Source: Microscilla marina ATCC 23134
GTDB lineage: Bacteria; Bacteroidota; Bacteroidia; Cytophagales; Microscillaceae
Length of the DNA stretch: 64,000 nt
Assembly: GCF_000169175.1 (NCBI RefSeq)
Contig: NZ_AAWS01000005.1
Span: 235,068-299,067, forward strand
Direction: 5' to 3'
The position numbers and the translations under genes were made by a program. Shown here in pieces: positions 53,175 through 64,000 of the stretch. Within the stretch, counting starts at the first letter, position 1. Every line of letters begins with the position of its first letter. The notes beneath the pieces are model-generated. The model ran no database searches and had not been told where the DNA came from. It was given only the letters and a program-made list of their open reading frames with translations.

Positions 53175-56100
53175 ATGAAACGGAAACAAATCAAGAGAAT
53201 TAAACGGAAAATCATAAGGGCAACGTCGTTATTTCTGGCGTTCAACATAGTGGTGGACACCATATTTGCCGGGGCAGCTTTTGCCCTTACCTCTGGTCCC
53301 TCATCGCCTGAGTTTGCAAGTTTCGAACCCGTGGCCACCACCAACATGGTCAATACTTTTACGGGCGACTTTACCTATAACTTGCCTGTATTGCAAATTC
53401 CCGGTCCTGACGGTGGGGGATACGCTATGTCGTTGGCTTATCATAGTGGAGCCAACTCTGAAGAGGAGGCTTCGTGGGTGGGCTACGGCTGGACACTCAA
53501 CCCCGGCTCGGTGAATCGCAATGTGCGCGGCTTTCCCGATGATTACAAAAGCGCCCCAGTAAAGCAATACAACAAGATGCCCGTCAACTGGACCACCAGT
53601 GGTACTTTGGCTACAGGACTTAAGTATTTTGGTAACAAGAAGGTAGTAAATTTTGAATACACAGGACCTAAGTCTGTGGTGTCTGTTGAAAATGCAACGG
53701 ATGTAGACAAAGTGAAGATACAAGCAAATTACCTGCGAACTTTACGCTACAATAGTTACACTGGATTGGCTGCCTTTTATGGCATTGGGGGCAACGCCTT
53801 TGGGGGAGCAAGCTTCAATATGCAAACCGGGGCGCAAGGAACTACCTGGGGGTTTGGTATAAACCCTATGGCATTGTATAGAAACCTGAAGAAAGAAGAT
53901 GGAAGTTTAAACATGAAAACCAAGACGTTGCATACACGAAAGTGGAGGTTTAAGGTGAGCGCAAAACGGTTAGGTAACCAAGTGTTAGGTGATTTAACCT
54001 CTTCTCCTTTGAGCACCAGTTTTGCTATGTATTCTTTTTCCGAAAATATACCAAATGCCAATGTTGAAGAGTATGACGCGACCAACTATAGCCTGGAAGC
54101 AGGGCTTACTGGTACGCCGGGTAATGTACCGGTAGGAATGGACGTGACTACCAAAGGAGTATTTTCTATTTATACCCATAAAGAGTCAAGCGACGAAACC
54201 GTAAACGGCTACATGCACAGCACCAGCCAACAAGACCAACGCAACGATTATTATGTAGAAAAAAGCACTCCTTATAGCAAAAGAGATGTGTACCTGGGCA
54301 TTCCTTTCAACAACGCCGACCAATACATGATCAATGGTGAAGGTGTAGGAGGTGGCTTTAGATATTACCAGAAAAAAATTGGTCACTTTTTGCCTCGCTA
54401 CGCCAAAAGCAGGACCAAAAAACGAAACCTGGGCATAGACTTTAATGTAGGGGTGACCGTAGGGGTTGGAGTAACGATTGGTTTGGGAGACCAAAAATCT
54501 GAAATAACCGACTGGAAAAAAAGAAGTGCCACTACCAATGCTTTGGGCTTTGACCAACAAGGAGTGTTTAGGTTCAATGGCGACAAAGCGGGTAGTGTAG
54601 AATATACGTCTACCAATACCAGCACTGGCAACACCAACCTGTCTACTGCGACCATTGGCAGTGGCAAAAGAGTCAATGCTCCGGGAGAGTTTGCCACCCA
54701 CCTAAACACCGACAAACTCTCTAACTCTTCTTACATCAACTACCACAAAAAATCGGATCCAAAATTTGACAATACTCGCGTAACCGGTTTAGACAACAAC
54801 GTAACGGCGGCTAACCCTGAAGCCATTACCGAAATGGAGGTAACGAACAAAAATGGGGTACGCTACATATATGGGGTGCCCGTGTTTAACCGCAATACCA
54901 GTAACTTTCAGATAGACGCTACCTCTGCAAATACCCAAATAGGTAATGGTGAGTTTTTGGCTTACCGCCCAATTGCTTTGGAGCAAACAGGAGGAAAATA
55001 TAACCTGGACTTGGACAGTTCTTCGGTGCACGACTACCCCAATGCCAGAGTAATAGGTGAAGTACGTCAGTTGCCTTATGCTACCAATTATTTACTCACT
55101 TCTATCAATACTCCAGATTACGTAGATGTGGGCAATGACGGACCAGACGCTAAAGATTTTGGCGGGTGGACCAGGTTTGATTACCATAAAAAATATGGGG
55201 CAGGCACCGGAGCTCCCTGGTATCGCTGGAGAATTCCTTACAATGGATTGTTTTACGATCAAAATCAAAATTCGGATAAAAAAAGCCGCACTGGGACTAT
55301 TTCTACCGGCGAAAAGGAGGTGTATTACCTAAAAACTGTAGAAACCAAAACCCACATTGCCTATTTTGTAACCAATGTGAGTGATGCCAGTCGTTGGAAC
55401 GGAGTAGCAGGTGGTGTAGATGCTAACTCGCCCTATATTCAGGGTTCGGGCAATGTACGCAAGGATGGCTTGGGGGCAAAACACTTGAGTAGTGACAGTG
55501 ACCCGGCATCGATAAAAGGTACAAACAATCAGCCAGTAAAAGGCAATGAAAGACTGGAATACCTTGAGAAAATTGTGTTGTTTTCTAAAAAGCAGTTGGA
55601 CAAACCCTTGCAGGTAGTGCACTTTGCCTATGACTATAGCCTGGTACAAAACGTGCCCAATAGTGACCAAGGCTTGTTTCCTCGTCAGAAAACAAGTACT
55701 ACTTCAGGCAAGCTTACCCTGAAAAAAGTATGGTTTGAGTTTGGTGGTATATCAAGCGGTAAAACAGCGCCTTATGAGTTTGTATACAAATACAAAGTGA
55801 AAAACGAGTTTGCCAAAGAAATAAGGGACGAATACGGGGCTATTGTCAATGAAATGAGCGATAAGCACGGGGAGTATGCCCAAAACCCTGATTATACCCC
55901 TTACTATTTAGGTCCTTGGGGAAATATTCAGTTTGATGGCAAAAACAGAAAGCTAAAGAAAATTCCCTGGATAGATCAAACCACCAGAACCACGGTTGAC
56001 TATCAGAAGTTTGACCCTGCCGCCTGGCAACTTAAGCAAATTAAGTTACCATCAGGGGGAGAAATATTGGTTCAATACGAACAAAAAGATTACAGCTTTG

Positions 56101-59054
56101 TGCAAAACCGTCGCCCAATGGCCATGACTCCATTGAAAGAGGCGAATGATAGCCACCTGATGCTCAAAAATTATAGCTTGAACCCAAGTTATGTCATAGA
56201 CGCCACCAGTTTGGGGCTCGACCCCAACAGCCCTGACTTTGCCAGTGAAATAGACCAACAAGTGGCCTTGATGCAAGACTATTTTGTGACCAATGGCGAA
56301 AAAATCTATTTCAGGTTTTTATATAACTTATATGGCAATGGAGTCCCTGTGCTGAATGATTGTAACGCGGAGTACATTACCGGATATGCAGCAGTGGGTA
56401 ATGTTACCAAAGAGGGGAGTACTGGCATACGCATTACCTTGAACGGGGTAACCGACGACAACGGGAGGGCATCGGTGCCGCGTCAGGCTTGTTACGATTT
56501 TTATACTACCCAACGCCACGGCTTCGATTGTGAAGGAATAAAACCGTTTGGCAAACATGTATACGACAACCGAAAAGAACTTGCCAATGGTAACATTTTA
56601 AACTCCGCTACTACGGTAAATAACCAAATTTCGGGCTTGATCAAGTCCACATTTGACGAAAGTATACCCAAAAAAGAGAAGGTGGGAAAAACCATAAGTG
56701 AGGCACTTTCTTACCTTAAAATTCCTATGATTAAAGCCAAAAAAGGAGGAGGAGTAAGGGTAAAACGATTGCTGATGTATGATGCAGGTATAGAAAACGG
56801 AGATGCCAACCTGTATGGACAAGAGTTTATGTATGAAGATTTCTTGCTAGATGTTAACGGGAGTATACAAAAAATAAGCAGTGGAGTAGCCACCAACGAG
56901 CCTAGTACAGCCCGGGAAGAAAACCCCTTGGTGCGCTACCTGCCACGCAAAGGGCAGCAGTGGTATAGCCGATTGACTGCCGGATTGGACAGAAAGCAGT
57001 TTGAAGGACCTTTGGGCGAGTCTTTGTTGCCGGGTGCTTCGGTGGGGCACTCAAGGGTCATTGTACAAAGCATTCATAAAGGTAAAACTGGAACAGGCTT
57101 TTCTGTCAATGATTATTATACTGCCAAAGACTATCCATACGACAAGGTGTACACTTATGTCTCTGACAAAAAAGATTTTAAGATCGGAGATGAAAAAGGG
57201 GTAGATTATACCAGTTTGGGTGAAGACAGAAAGCGTATGAGCAACGTGACCATACCTTTAGGTTTATTTTACTACTCCAACACTCAGGCGTATCTTACCC
57301 AAGGCTACCGCTTCATTATTAACCAAATGCATGGCCAAATCAAGCAAGTGGCAAGCTACATGGGTACTTACACCGGGCAGGCGCTTGAGGCAGTGAAAAA
57401 GTTTGCCGGACAAACCTATGAGTATTACGAGCCTGGCGAAAAAATTCGAATGATGCAGCCCAATGGTGATGTAACCTGGGAAGTGCCTGGTAAAGAAATG
57501 GACATTACAATGGAGCGTCGTTCGGTGCGCAACCGAAATATTAGTGCTGACTTGTCGGTAGACCTTTCAGCCACATTTATTGTACCTCCATTGCCTATTT
57601 ATGTATCACCTGCTTTGCGCTTTGAGTACACGACTCAGCGCATTAGCACCCATGTGACTTCTAAAGTAATTCGTTATCCGGTGATTTTGAAAAAAGTCAG
57701 TGCCTTTCAGGATGGGGTGACCAGTGAAACCGAAAATGCAGGTTTTAACCCTCATACAGGGGAGGTAATATTGACCCGTACGATGGATGGGTTTCATTCT
57801 ACTGACACAAATCCTGTAAAGGTCAATGGTCAGGAACTCAATGGAGAAATTTATGCCTTGACAGTACCTGCTTCGTGGAAGTATCCCACCTTGGGGCGAA
57901 AGTATGAAAAGGGGCAAGTAAAGGATCGCTTTAACCAATTGGGTGTATCGGTAGGCTCTATAGTGACTTATGGAAAAGAGGGCAACCCATTTCAGGTAGC
58001 CGGAAAGTGGCGCATGGATAAAAATGTGCTCAGCGTGGGCTTTCAAACTTTTAAGAAAGATTGGGCAACCAATGCTTCGGCAGGGGTAAAAGCGCAGTAT
58101 GGCTTGACTGATGCCGACATTATCAAGGCGTTGGATAAAATATGGCGACCCCACCAAAGCTATACCTACCGTGACAATGTACAATCGTCTGACCCCAAGG
58201 TAAATGCAAATAACCGGATTTATAAGGGAGGGGTCATTTCTAGTGTAACATTGCCCTCTTCTAGTGATTGGGAAGTGGCTCCGCCAACTTTTGGCAACAA
58301 ATGGATTGCTTCTACTGAAGTGACCTTGTACTCTCCACACGGCAACGCATTGGAAGAGAAAAACCCATTGGGCATATACAGTTCGGCAAGGTTTGACAAT
58401 GAAGGCATACTGCCTACAATGGTGGCAGGCAATGCGCAATATGCCTCTACTTATTTCAGTGGCTTTGAAGGACCAGGTTTTGCCAGCAAGGGACACTCCG
58501 GACTGTCGCACAAAGCCTTGAGTAGTACCGAAAAAGGTGTATTGGTCAATGGTGATAAAATAATGAAGACCAACCAACTTGAAACCAAAGGAGGCATAGT
58601 AAAACTGTGGGTACACCACGATTATGACCAGAATGAACTCAAGGTAAAGCTAAGAAATGCAGCCGATGGGAACAACGGTGAAACCAGCGCCAACGAATAT
58701 GCGCTGAAAAAGGTAGCTCAAGTGGGCGAGTGGGTGTTGTTCAGCGGAAAGATTGAAGGAGCCGCGTTTAGCTCTTTTGCTTACAGTGAGTTTGACCTGG
58801 AGGTAAGCTCTTCGTTTACTGGAACCCTAAAAATAGATGATGTAAAGTTTCAGCCAGTAGATGCTCAAACCACTTGTTATGTATACGACCTTAAGTCGCT
58901 GCGCCTGATTGCTCAGTTTGACGACGAACACTTTGGTTTGTACTATCAATACAACGATGAAGGCAAACTCATTCGTCGCTTGATTGAAACCGAACGAGGA
59001 ATGAAAACTGTACAAGAAACCCAATACAACCAACCCAAACGACCTAGAAAATGA
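53175..59054 (+). CDS. Giant Rhs-family surface or secreted protein
   Basis: 1959 residues with a long basic signal peptide (cleavage near FALTSG). The N-terminal part (about 45-130) contains NTFTGDFTYNLPVLQIPGPD, GGGYAMSLAYHSGANSEEEA and WVGYGWTLNPGSVNRNVRG, the start typical of Bacteroidota Rhs/SpvB-like proteins. A long, beta-rich body follows. Near the end, TCYVYDLKSLRLIAQFDDEH and YYQYNDEGKLIRRLI form YD-type repeats. No toxin domain is obvious at the C-terminus (the last residues are basic and short), so the cargo may reside in the next large protein. Start chosen at the ATG 9 bp after the lipoprotein stop. Confidence 0.85.
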   Translation: MKRKQIKRIKRKIIRATSLFLAFNIVVDTIFAGAAFALTSGPSSPEFASFEPVATTNMVNTFTGDFTYNLPVLQIPGPDGGGYAMSLAYHSGANSEEEASWVGYGWTLNPGSVNRNVRGFPDDYKSAPVKQYNKMPVNWTTSGTLATGLKYFGNKKVVNFEYTGPKSVVSVENATDVDKVKIQANYLRTLRYNSYTGLAAFYGIGGNAFGGASFNMQTGAQGTTWGFGINPMALYRNLKKEDGSLNMKTKTLHTRKWRFKVSAKRLGNQVLGDLTSSPLSTSFAMYSFSENIPNANVEEYDATNYSLEAGLTGTPGNVPVGMDVTTKGVFSIYTHKESSDETVNGYMHSTSQQDQRNDYYVEKSTPYSKRDVYLGIPFNNADQYMINGEGVGGGFRYYQKKIGHFLPRYAKSRTKKRNLGIDFNVGVTVGVGVTIGLGDQKSEITDWKKRSATTNALGFDQQGVFRFNGDKAGSVEYTSTNTSTGNTNLSTATIGSGKRVNAPGEFATHLNTDKLSNSSYINYHKKSDPKFDNTRVTGLDNNVTAANPEAITEMEVTNKNGVRYIYGVPVFNRNTSNFQIDATSANTQIGNGEFLAYRPIALEQTGGKYNLDLDSSSVHDYPNARVIGEVRQLPYATNYLLTSINTPDYVDVGNDGPDAKDFGGWTRFDYHKKYGAGTGAPWYRWRIPYNGLFYDQNQNSDKKSRTGTISTGEKEVYYLKTVETKTHIAYFVTNVSDASRWNGVAGGVDANSPYIQGSGNVRKDGLGAKHLSSDSDPASIKGTNNQPVKGNERLEYLEKIVLFSKKQLDKPLQVVHFAYDYSLVQNVPNSDQGLFPRQKTSTTSGKLTLKKVWFEFGGISSGKTAPYEFVYKYKVKNEFAKEIRDEYGAIVNEMSDKHGEYAQNPDYTPYYLGPWGNIQFDGKNRKLKKIPWIDQTTRTTVDYQKFDPAAWQLKQIKLPSGGEILVQYEQKDYSFVQNRRPMAMTPLKEANDSHLMLKNYSLNPSYVIDATSLGLDPNSPDFASEIDQQVALMQDYFVTNGEKIYFRFLYNLYGNGVPVLNDCNAEYITGYAAVGNVTKEGSTGIRITLNGVTDDNGRASVPRQACYDFYTTQRHGFDCEGIKPFGKHVYDNRKELANGNILNSATTVNNQISGLIKSTFDESIPKKEKVGKTISEALSYLKIPMIKAKKGGGVRVKRLLMYDAGIENGDANLYGQEFMYEDFLLDVNGSIQKISSGVATNEPSTAREENPLVRYLPRKGQQWYSRLTAGLDRKQFEGPLGESLLPGASVGHSRVIVQSIHKGKTGTGFSVNDYYTAKDYPYDKVYTYVSDKKDFKIGDEKGVDYTSLGEDRKRMSNVTIPLGLFYYSNTQAYLTQGYRFIINQMHGQIKQVASYMGTYTGQALEAVKKFAGQTYEYYEPGEKIRMMQPNGDVTWEVPGKEMDITMERRSVRNRNISADLSVDLSATFIVPPLPIYVSPALRFEYTTQRISTHVTSKVIRYPVILKKVSAFQDGVTSETENAGFNPHTGEVILTRTMDGFHSTDTNPVKVNGQELNGEIYALTVPASWKYPTLGRKYEKGQVKDRFNQLGVSVGSIVTYGKEGNPFQVAGKWRMDKNVLSVGFQTFKKDWATNASAGVKAQYGLTDADIIKALDKIWRPHQSYTYRDNVQSSDPKVNANNRIYKGGVISSVTLPSSSDWEVAPPTFGNKWIASTEVTLYSPHGNALEEKNPLGIYSSARFDNEGILPTMVAGNAQYASTYFSGFEGPGFASKGHSGLSHKALSSTEKGVLVNGDKIMKTNQLETKGGIVKLWVHHDYDQNELKVKLRNAADGNNGETSANEYALKKVAQVGEWVLFSGKIEGAAFSSFAYSEFDLEVSSSFTGTLKIDDVKFQPVDAQTTCYVYDLKSLRLIAQFDDEHFGLYYQYNDEGKLIRRLIETERGMKTVQETQYNQPKRPRK

Positions 59055-59803
59055 AAGTGATGGCAAAAGTTTTATTGACAGGACTATTACTCTGGACAAC
59101 TGTCCAGGGTAATGCTCAATCTACGAATAAATATTATCAGGTATTGCAAAACTTCATGGACAAAATGAAGAAGGTGCAGTTTCCTAAGCCAGGGCAACAC
59201 TACCTGATGCATATGAGCATAAAAATGATCCCTAAAACCAACCTGGCAGTGTACCAGGGAAAGGTGGAAAGCAAAGAGGCCAAAGTGAAAATGATTGTGG
59301 GTACTCATCAACTGATGTATGAAACCAATCAAGTGAGTATTTACCAAGACCGCCAATGGGTGTTTCAGGTGTTCCACCCTCAAAAACTGATTTTACAAAA
59401 AAATACCCCCAAAGGTATGTTTAATCAACACCTGGCTTACGCCAAAAAGATGACCCAAATGCAAAACGAGTTGTTTGCGCAAAGTAAGGTGACCTCAGTA
59501 AAAGACAGGATGTATAAAGGCAAAAAAATAAAGTTGATTACCACTACAGTGGCAGCTGAAGCACAAAAAAAGTTTAAGGTGAAAACTGTTACTTACTTTT
59601 TTGACATGCAAAAGCAAAAACTTGAAAAACAAGTGGTGAAGTTTACCCCGGCGCATACGCTATCAGGGCAAGAAATAGTATACCTGCAGTTGAGCCCCAA
59701 TTACAAGGGCTATGTGCCGGCTACTGCCAAAGCAGCAGTCATGAACACCCAACAGCGACTTTTGCCTAAGTTCAGGGGGTATTCCATAGAAACAAGTCAC
59801 TAA
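59051..59803 (+). CDS. Small secreted protein of the Rhs operon, LolA-like
   Basis: A 250-residue protein with a signal peptide ending GNAQS. The mature part alternates beta strands and has basic segments (KPGQHYLMHMSIKMIPKTNL, AVYQGKVESKEAKVKMIVG, YKGKKIKLITTTVAAEAQKK, FDMQKQKLEKQVVKF), like LolA/LolB lipoprotein carriers. The resemblance is of fold pattern only. The ATG overlaps the previous stop by 4 bp, so translation is coupled. A role in transporting or stabilising the giant proteins is inference. Confidence 0.7.
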   Translation: MKVMAKVLLTGLLLWTTVQGNAQSTNKYYQVLQNFMDKMKKVQFPKPGQHYLMHMSIKMIPKTNLAVYQGKVESKEAKVKMIVGTHQLMYETNQVSIYQDRQWVFQVFHPQKLILQKNTPKGMFNQHLAYAKKMTQMQNELFAQSKVTSVKDRMYKGKKIKLITTTVAAEAQKKFKVKTVTYFFDMQKQKLEKQVVKFTPAHTLSGQEIVYLQLSPNYKGYVPATAKAAVMNTQQRLLPKFRGYSIETSH

Positions 59804-59840
59804 TATAAAACTTTGAGTAAGGATCAAATCATTGAATCGC

Positions 59841-62800
59841 ATGAGACAAGCAAAATACTTATTGATACTAGGGTTATTTCTGTACACTGGTGTAGCCTGG
59901 GCGCAACAGCCTACCTATAAGAACGGGCACTACACTAATACTGTCATAGCTCAGCCAGCAAATAATGTCACCAAAACTTTATTGTTGCCGGCTACCCATC
60001 CCACTACCAACATTGCCAAGGCGTTGTTGAAGGTGCAATTAGACCTTGGCGAAACCTATACTTATGGCGATTTGGAGTTTGATGCCAAAGTAGATGTAAC
60101 CGTCTTTGGCGAAAACAACAGTGGGGTATCAGAGAACCTCTGTACCTCTACTTGCCTGCTGGAAATTAGCAACAAGGTGCCCGAAAGGTTGTACCATTTT
60201 GATTTTATTGATAAGATCAACAAAGCAACGCCTGACTACAGTCAGTTTAGAGTGGTCGTAAGTTTGGCTAAAATCACTTTTCCTTTAAATACGACCCTGA
60301 CCCCTGCCCAGCAAAGTACCCTGCTTGCCGAGATGCAGGCAAACCTGCGGGTAGTGGCAAATTATGACATTGCTTATAACATAACGGCAACGGGGGTAGC
60401 AGCAAACAACCTAAGGGCAACTATCACAGGCAAGACGGCTACATTTGCCTGGAATAGCGACGAACACATGCCCAATTACCAGCTACAGATATTGAGGCTA
60501 CACAACTATGCCAACCCCGACAACAATAGTTTGGCGTGGACAAGTTGGGTAAGCACCATTGCTACCGAATATGCTACCTCGCTCACTGTAGATGCATTGA
60601 GAGATCGTATCAAACAGGAAACCGCTATTTTGACTGAGGTAGACTGGAACCGTGCTTTGACGCTTGAAACCCAAAGCGGTGACAAAACAGTACAGTTTAC
60701 CCTTGCCGAAGGTACAGGGTATTATGTATGGCGGGTACGCCCTATAGGTACTCAATATAAAGGGGGCATTGCCAATGCCAAAAACTGGGGGCAGTGGTCG
60801 CACGCCGAAGTACCCGCTAAGCTGGGAACCATGGTATTGCTGGATTTAAAAAATGGGGTGATCAAACCTAAAGATAAGGATGGCAAAGCATTGAGTGTAT
60901 TTCATTTTACCGACAGCGACGAGGCCAAAGGACGGAGCTTTATTTATTCCAGAACTTTTACCGAAGGCAATCGCACGAGCGAGAGCATTACTTATGCCAA
61001 TAAACTGAACCAGGTCAAGCAAACCCAAACCTATCTGCCTTCTAAAAAAACCACCATTGTAACCCAACAAATGTACGACTACAGCGGGCGCCCGGTAATG
61101 GCCACTTTGCCTGCCCCTTTGCCAAACCAGGGGTTGAAAGGGTACTACGAAAATTTGGTGAAAACCCAAGGAACCACCCCAGTAGATAGAAAGTTGTACC
61201 GTCCTAAACATTTTGATAAAGATATTAATTACCGCAACCCTGCCAAAGTAGACCAAAGCGTGGGTAATCCTTATCACTATTATACCGGAAAGAACAACAT
61301 TCCTGATGCTGAAGGCTACGCTTTTACCCGTACCTTATTTTCGCCCGATGGTAAAGTAAAAGAACAATCGGGTGTAGGCAAAACCCATATGATTGGGGGA
61401 AGGCGGCAAAACGGTGAAAACATATTACGCCACTGCTACCGAAACTGAACTGATTCGTTTGTTTGGCGACGAGGCACCTTCGGCAAGTTCGGTAATCAAG
61501 ACCATCAACATTGACCAAAATGGTACAGCAAGCATCAGCTACACCTCTAAAGAAGGCAAAGTGATCGCCACTTGTTTGGCGTACCAAGAGCAAGCCAATA
61601 TGAAAGCACTTGATAGTGCCGTTGTTGACACTACTACCGAAAAACTGCTCATCAATGCCCACTATAAAAGTTTTAACAAAACCGTGGCAAGTAAGCGCAT
61701 TCACCTGATCAATGCCAGTCCGCTTACCTTTAAATACCTGCCTACTTGTACCGACTTGACTGGGTGCAAGTTTTCTGTCACTATTTTGATTCATAGGTTA
61801 GACGACGAAACCTCCACCAATTGGGCAACCATAAATACTGCTACCGCAGGACAAATAAGCTGGGGAAACATTAACGGAAGTACCCTGAGCAGCAATGCCG
61901 CCAATGCCGTTTGTAACACTACCGTGGAGTTTGCGGGCTTGACCCTACAGCCAGGCAGTTACCTGATTGAAAAACAACTGACCCCTATTGGCTTGGCAGG
62001 CATCCGGCAGTTACCGCCATCTGTGTTGAACAACCAGGCAAATGTATCGGGCAGCATCCAACCATTGATTGCCATGTTTACCAAGTGGATGAACAATGTC
62101 ACCTGTAATAGTAAAATCGATTCTTTTTTTATAAAGGTAAAGGAGCTTGAGCAAGACTTGAATCAGGCAAAAACCGGTGCAGTGACTTTTGCTTCATTAG
62201 ACAGCAAATACGCCAGTGATCTGGGCTTGGGCGCTGGTCAAACTTTCTTTGGCGAAGAGCACGGAGTAAAGCTACTGGAGCCTTACGACATTGAAATTAA
62301 CAACCCGAGTTGTGGCACGATGCGTATCCCTATCAATTTGTCTACCGTGTTTGATTTTAAGAATATGACTTATGGGTTGAATGACCAAACTGGGGACGGA
62401 GTATATAAAGTAAACCCTTTCATTCAGTTTGTGTCACGCAAAACCGAGTTTTACCCCGATTTGGAAGGGTTTGCCTACAGCTTTTTCTGGAAGGTAGTAC
62501 CCGATGATATTTCAGATTTGCCCACCGTGATTACTGAGGCAATTGCTAAAGGAAATGGGCAGATTTTGACCGAAGCTCAGTTTGAAGCCTCCCATATATA
62601 TTTGGGTGGAGACTTGACCCCCCAAGAACTTGTCTTACTTGGTGGCTATACGCATGCCCAGGTAAAACAACGGGTAAAGTATATTTACTATAAGTTTTTA
62701 GCCCCTTTTATGAAGGGATGGCACGAACCAGGTACGTTTAGTTTAATGATTAAACACATGCTCACCGATACCTACAATGCCAACGGAAAAGACAAAGACG

Positions 62801-64000
62801 GCAACGTAGTAGCAGATACACTGGAAGCCCGCAAAGATGGCTGTGGCGATGACCTAAAGCTAAAGGCACATAGCAGCGATGCCAACAAAACCGCCCAATA
62901 TTACGCCGAAAACTTGCTGGAGTGTTGGCAGTCGGAGCTTGCCAAGCTCAAAGTACAGGTAAACCCTGATGGCAGCGTGGATATAAACTACCAGACAGGT
63001 TCAGGAGGAATATCTACCGTAGTAGATGACCGCAGTGGGGGCAATACAAACGTACACGACAGTGCTTTTGACGATGCCGTGCCCAATATTCCATTCATTG
63101 GTTGGTTTTTGAAATGGGTACTTAAGAGCAAGGTCAGTAAGAAGATTCGTGACCAGCAAACCGGAGCTGGCACCAATAATAACAGCGACAATAAAATAGA
63201 AATTGCCTATGAGCAACACTTGGTCGAGTCATTTTTAAACTGCACGGGCTACCGTTTTGCCAAAATATTGGATAATCAAGACTTTACCCAAGGGACGCAC
63301 ACGCCTTTAACCGAGGATGTGCTGACCACGTTGCCCGCCGAACAAACCAGTACAGGCAGTGTAGATGAATACTACCAGAAAATGTTGCAAGACTCGACCC
63401 AAATAGTAGAGCGTAGGGCTAAAACATACAATGGGGTTGACCGTGGTTATTACCCCGACCGTGCCTGGGGAGTAATGATGGGTTCTGAAAACAAGTTTGC
63501 TTATATCTTAGACCCGGTGTATGCCTTCAAATATTTTCAGTACCGCATGGACAGCAAAAAAACTGTAGAGATTTTGACTTGCTACAAAGATTTTAACGGC
63601 TGCAATTATTGTGGCATTGGTGAAGTAACCTGCGACATTACCAGCAAAGACTGGACAACCACCCAACGTGATGTATACCTGCAAATGATACGGAAGTTTA
63701 AGTCGGGAGGAGTGACAGGTACCTACCCGGCAATGATAGACGGGAAAGATTTTGCTGCGCCTACCTATATAGCGCCTAACGGAGATGTAAAACTTTGGGA
63801 CATTGCCAACCCTGACACTACCTTGAACGCAGCTGCATACTATACTCTGAACGACAACGGCTTTAAAAAGCCCGACGGTGAGCGATACCTGACGATGGTG
63901 GAGCTGCAGATCAATAAAATGAACAACGATGTGGTCAGGTTTTGTGATGCCAACCGGATAGTTTTCAGGAAAATGCTGGTAGACAGCCTCAAGAAAAAAT
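59841..64000 (+). pseudogene. Second giant Rhs-like protein, interrupted by a one-base shift and cut by the window edge
   Basis: ATG 59841 (a TTG three codons earlier is less likely); signal peptide MRQAKYLLILGLFLYTGVAW followed by AQ. The first frame ends at 61448, but at about 61396 a run of five G shifts the frame. With four G the reading continues MIGEGGKTVKTYYATATETE then LIRLFGDEAPSASSVIK and stays open to 64000. Segments TLPAPLPNQGLKGYYENLVK, YAFTRTLFSPDGKVKEQSGV and YTSKEGKVIATCLA match Bacteroidota Rhs-like proteins. Later parts contain cysteines and Asn/Asp-rich regions. It could be a sequencing error, a decayed gene or a phase-variable ON/OFF site. The end is not visible. Confidence 0.75.

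Noticed and set aside
57606..58619. 337-residue minus-strand frame opposite the giant Rhs gene
   Set aside because: Low-complexity composition, lies entirely over a strongly coding plus-strand gene, shadow frame.
61390..61410. Programmed ribosomal frameshift in the second Rhs-like gene
   Set aside because: A G-run is not a usual slippery heptamer and no downstream pseudoknot was evident; indel error or phase variation is simpler.

Overview
The window looks like a chromosomal segment of a gliding, Microscilla/Cytophagales-type member of the Bacteroidota. This rests on a GldC homologue, a subtilase with a type IX secretion (T9SS) C-terminal sorting domain, a TPR/beta-propeller/OmpA protein of PorE type, TAnnTTTG promoter boxes, and frequent lipoproteins and TTG-start candidates. 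No rRNA or tRNA gene was seen. Both ends are cut inside genes.

Region 1 (1-36.9 kb) is mostly housekeeping and envelope genes. They include a class V aminotransferase, a GT39-like glycosyltransferase, a TPMT-family methyltransferase, a nitroreductase, a secreted subtilase, MnmA, GldC, an S9 peptidase fused to a formylglycine-generating-enzyme-like domain, and a Na+/Ca2+ exchanger. FolD, the PorE-like protein (with an apparent frameshift), an RND/MMPL exporter, MFS transporters, an L,D-transpeptidase, a Nudix hydrolase, citrate synthase, a Crp/MFS pair, an ECF sigma/anti-sigma pair, a five-LysM protein and NrdA follow. Convergent genes are usually separated by strong bidirectional terminators.

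Region 2 (36.9-39.7 kb) is a repeat landscape around a REP-associated tyrosine transposase. Eleven copies of one hairpin alternate with a second hairpin in units of about 130, 152 and 174-182 bp. A small double-glycine-leader-like peptide gene lies at its left edge.

Region 3 (39.7-50.8 kb) carries a GT2 enzyme, a YqgE homologue, a leucine-rich repeat protein, two lipoproteins, and a 977-residue DUF4157 (eCIS-core-like) protein whose C-terminal two thirds is more AT-rich, like a polymorphic toxin. On the minus strand at 50.77-49.17 kb lies the most unusual arrangement. A Bacteroidota promoter is followed by a SAM-I (S-box) riboswitch, then by a 44-residue peptide ending in seven cysteines and a tryptophan, then by a RimK/glutathione-synthetase-like ATP-grasp ligase.

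Region 4 (51.2 kb to the end) is one tightly packed plus-strand operon for a very large surface or secreted Rhs-like system. It encodes an Ig/FN3-like secreted protein, an OmpH-type periplasmic chaperone, a lipoprotein, a 1959-residue Rhs-family protein, a small secreted protein, and a giant second Rhs-like protein. The last gene is interrupted by a one-base shift in a G-tract and runs off the window. The chaperone and lipoprotein are plausibly export or assembly partners of the two giant proteins.
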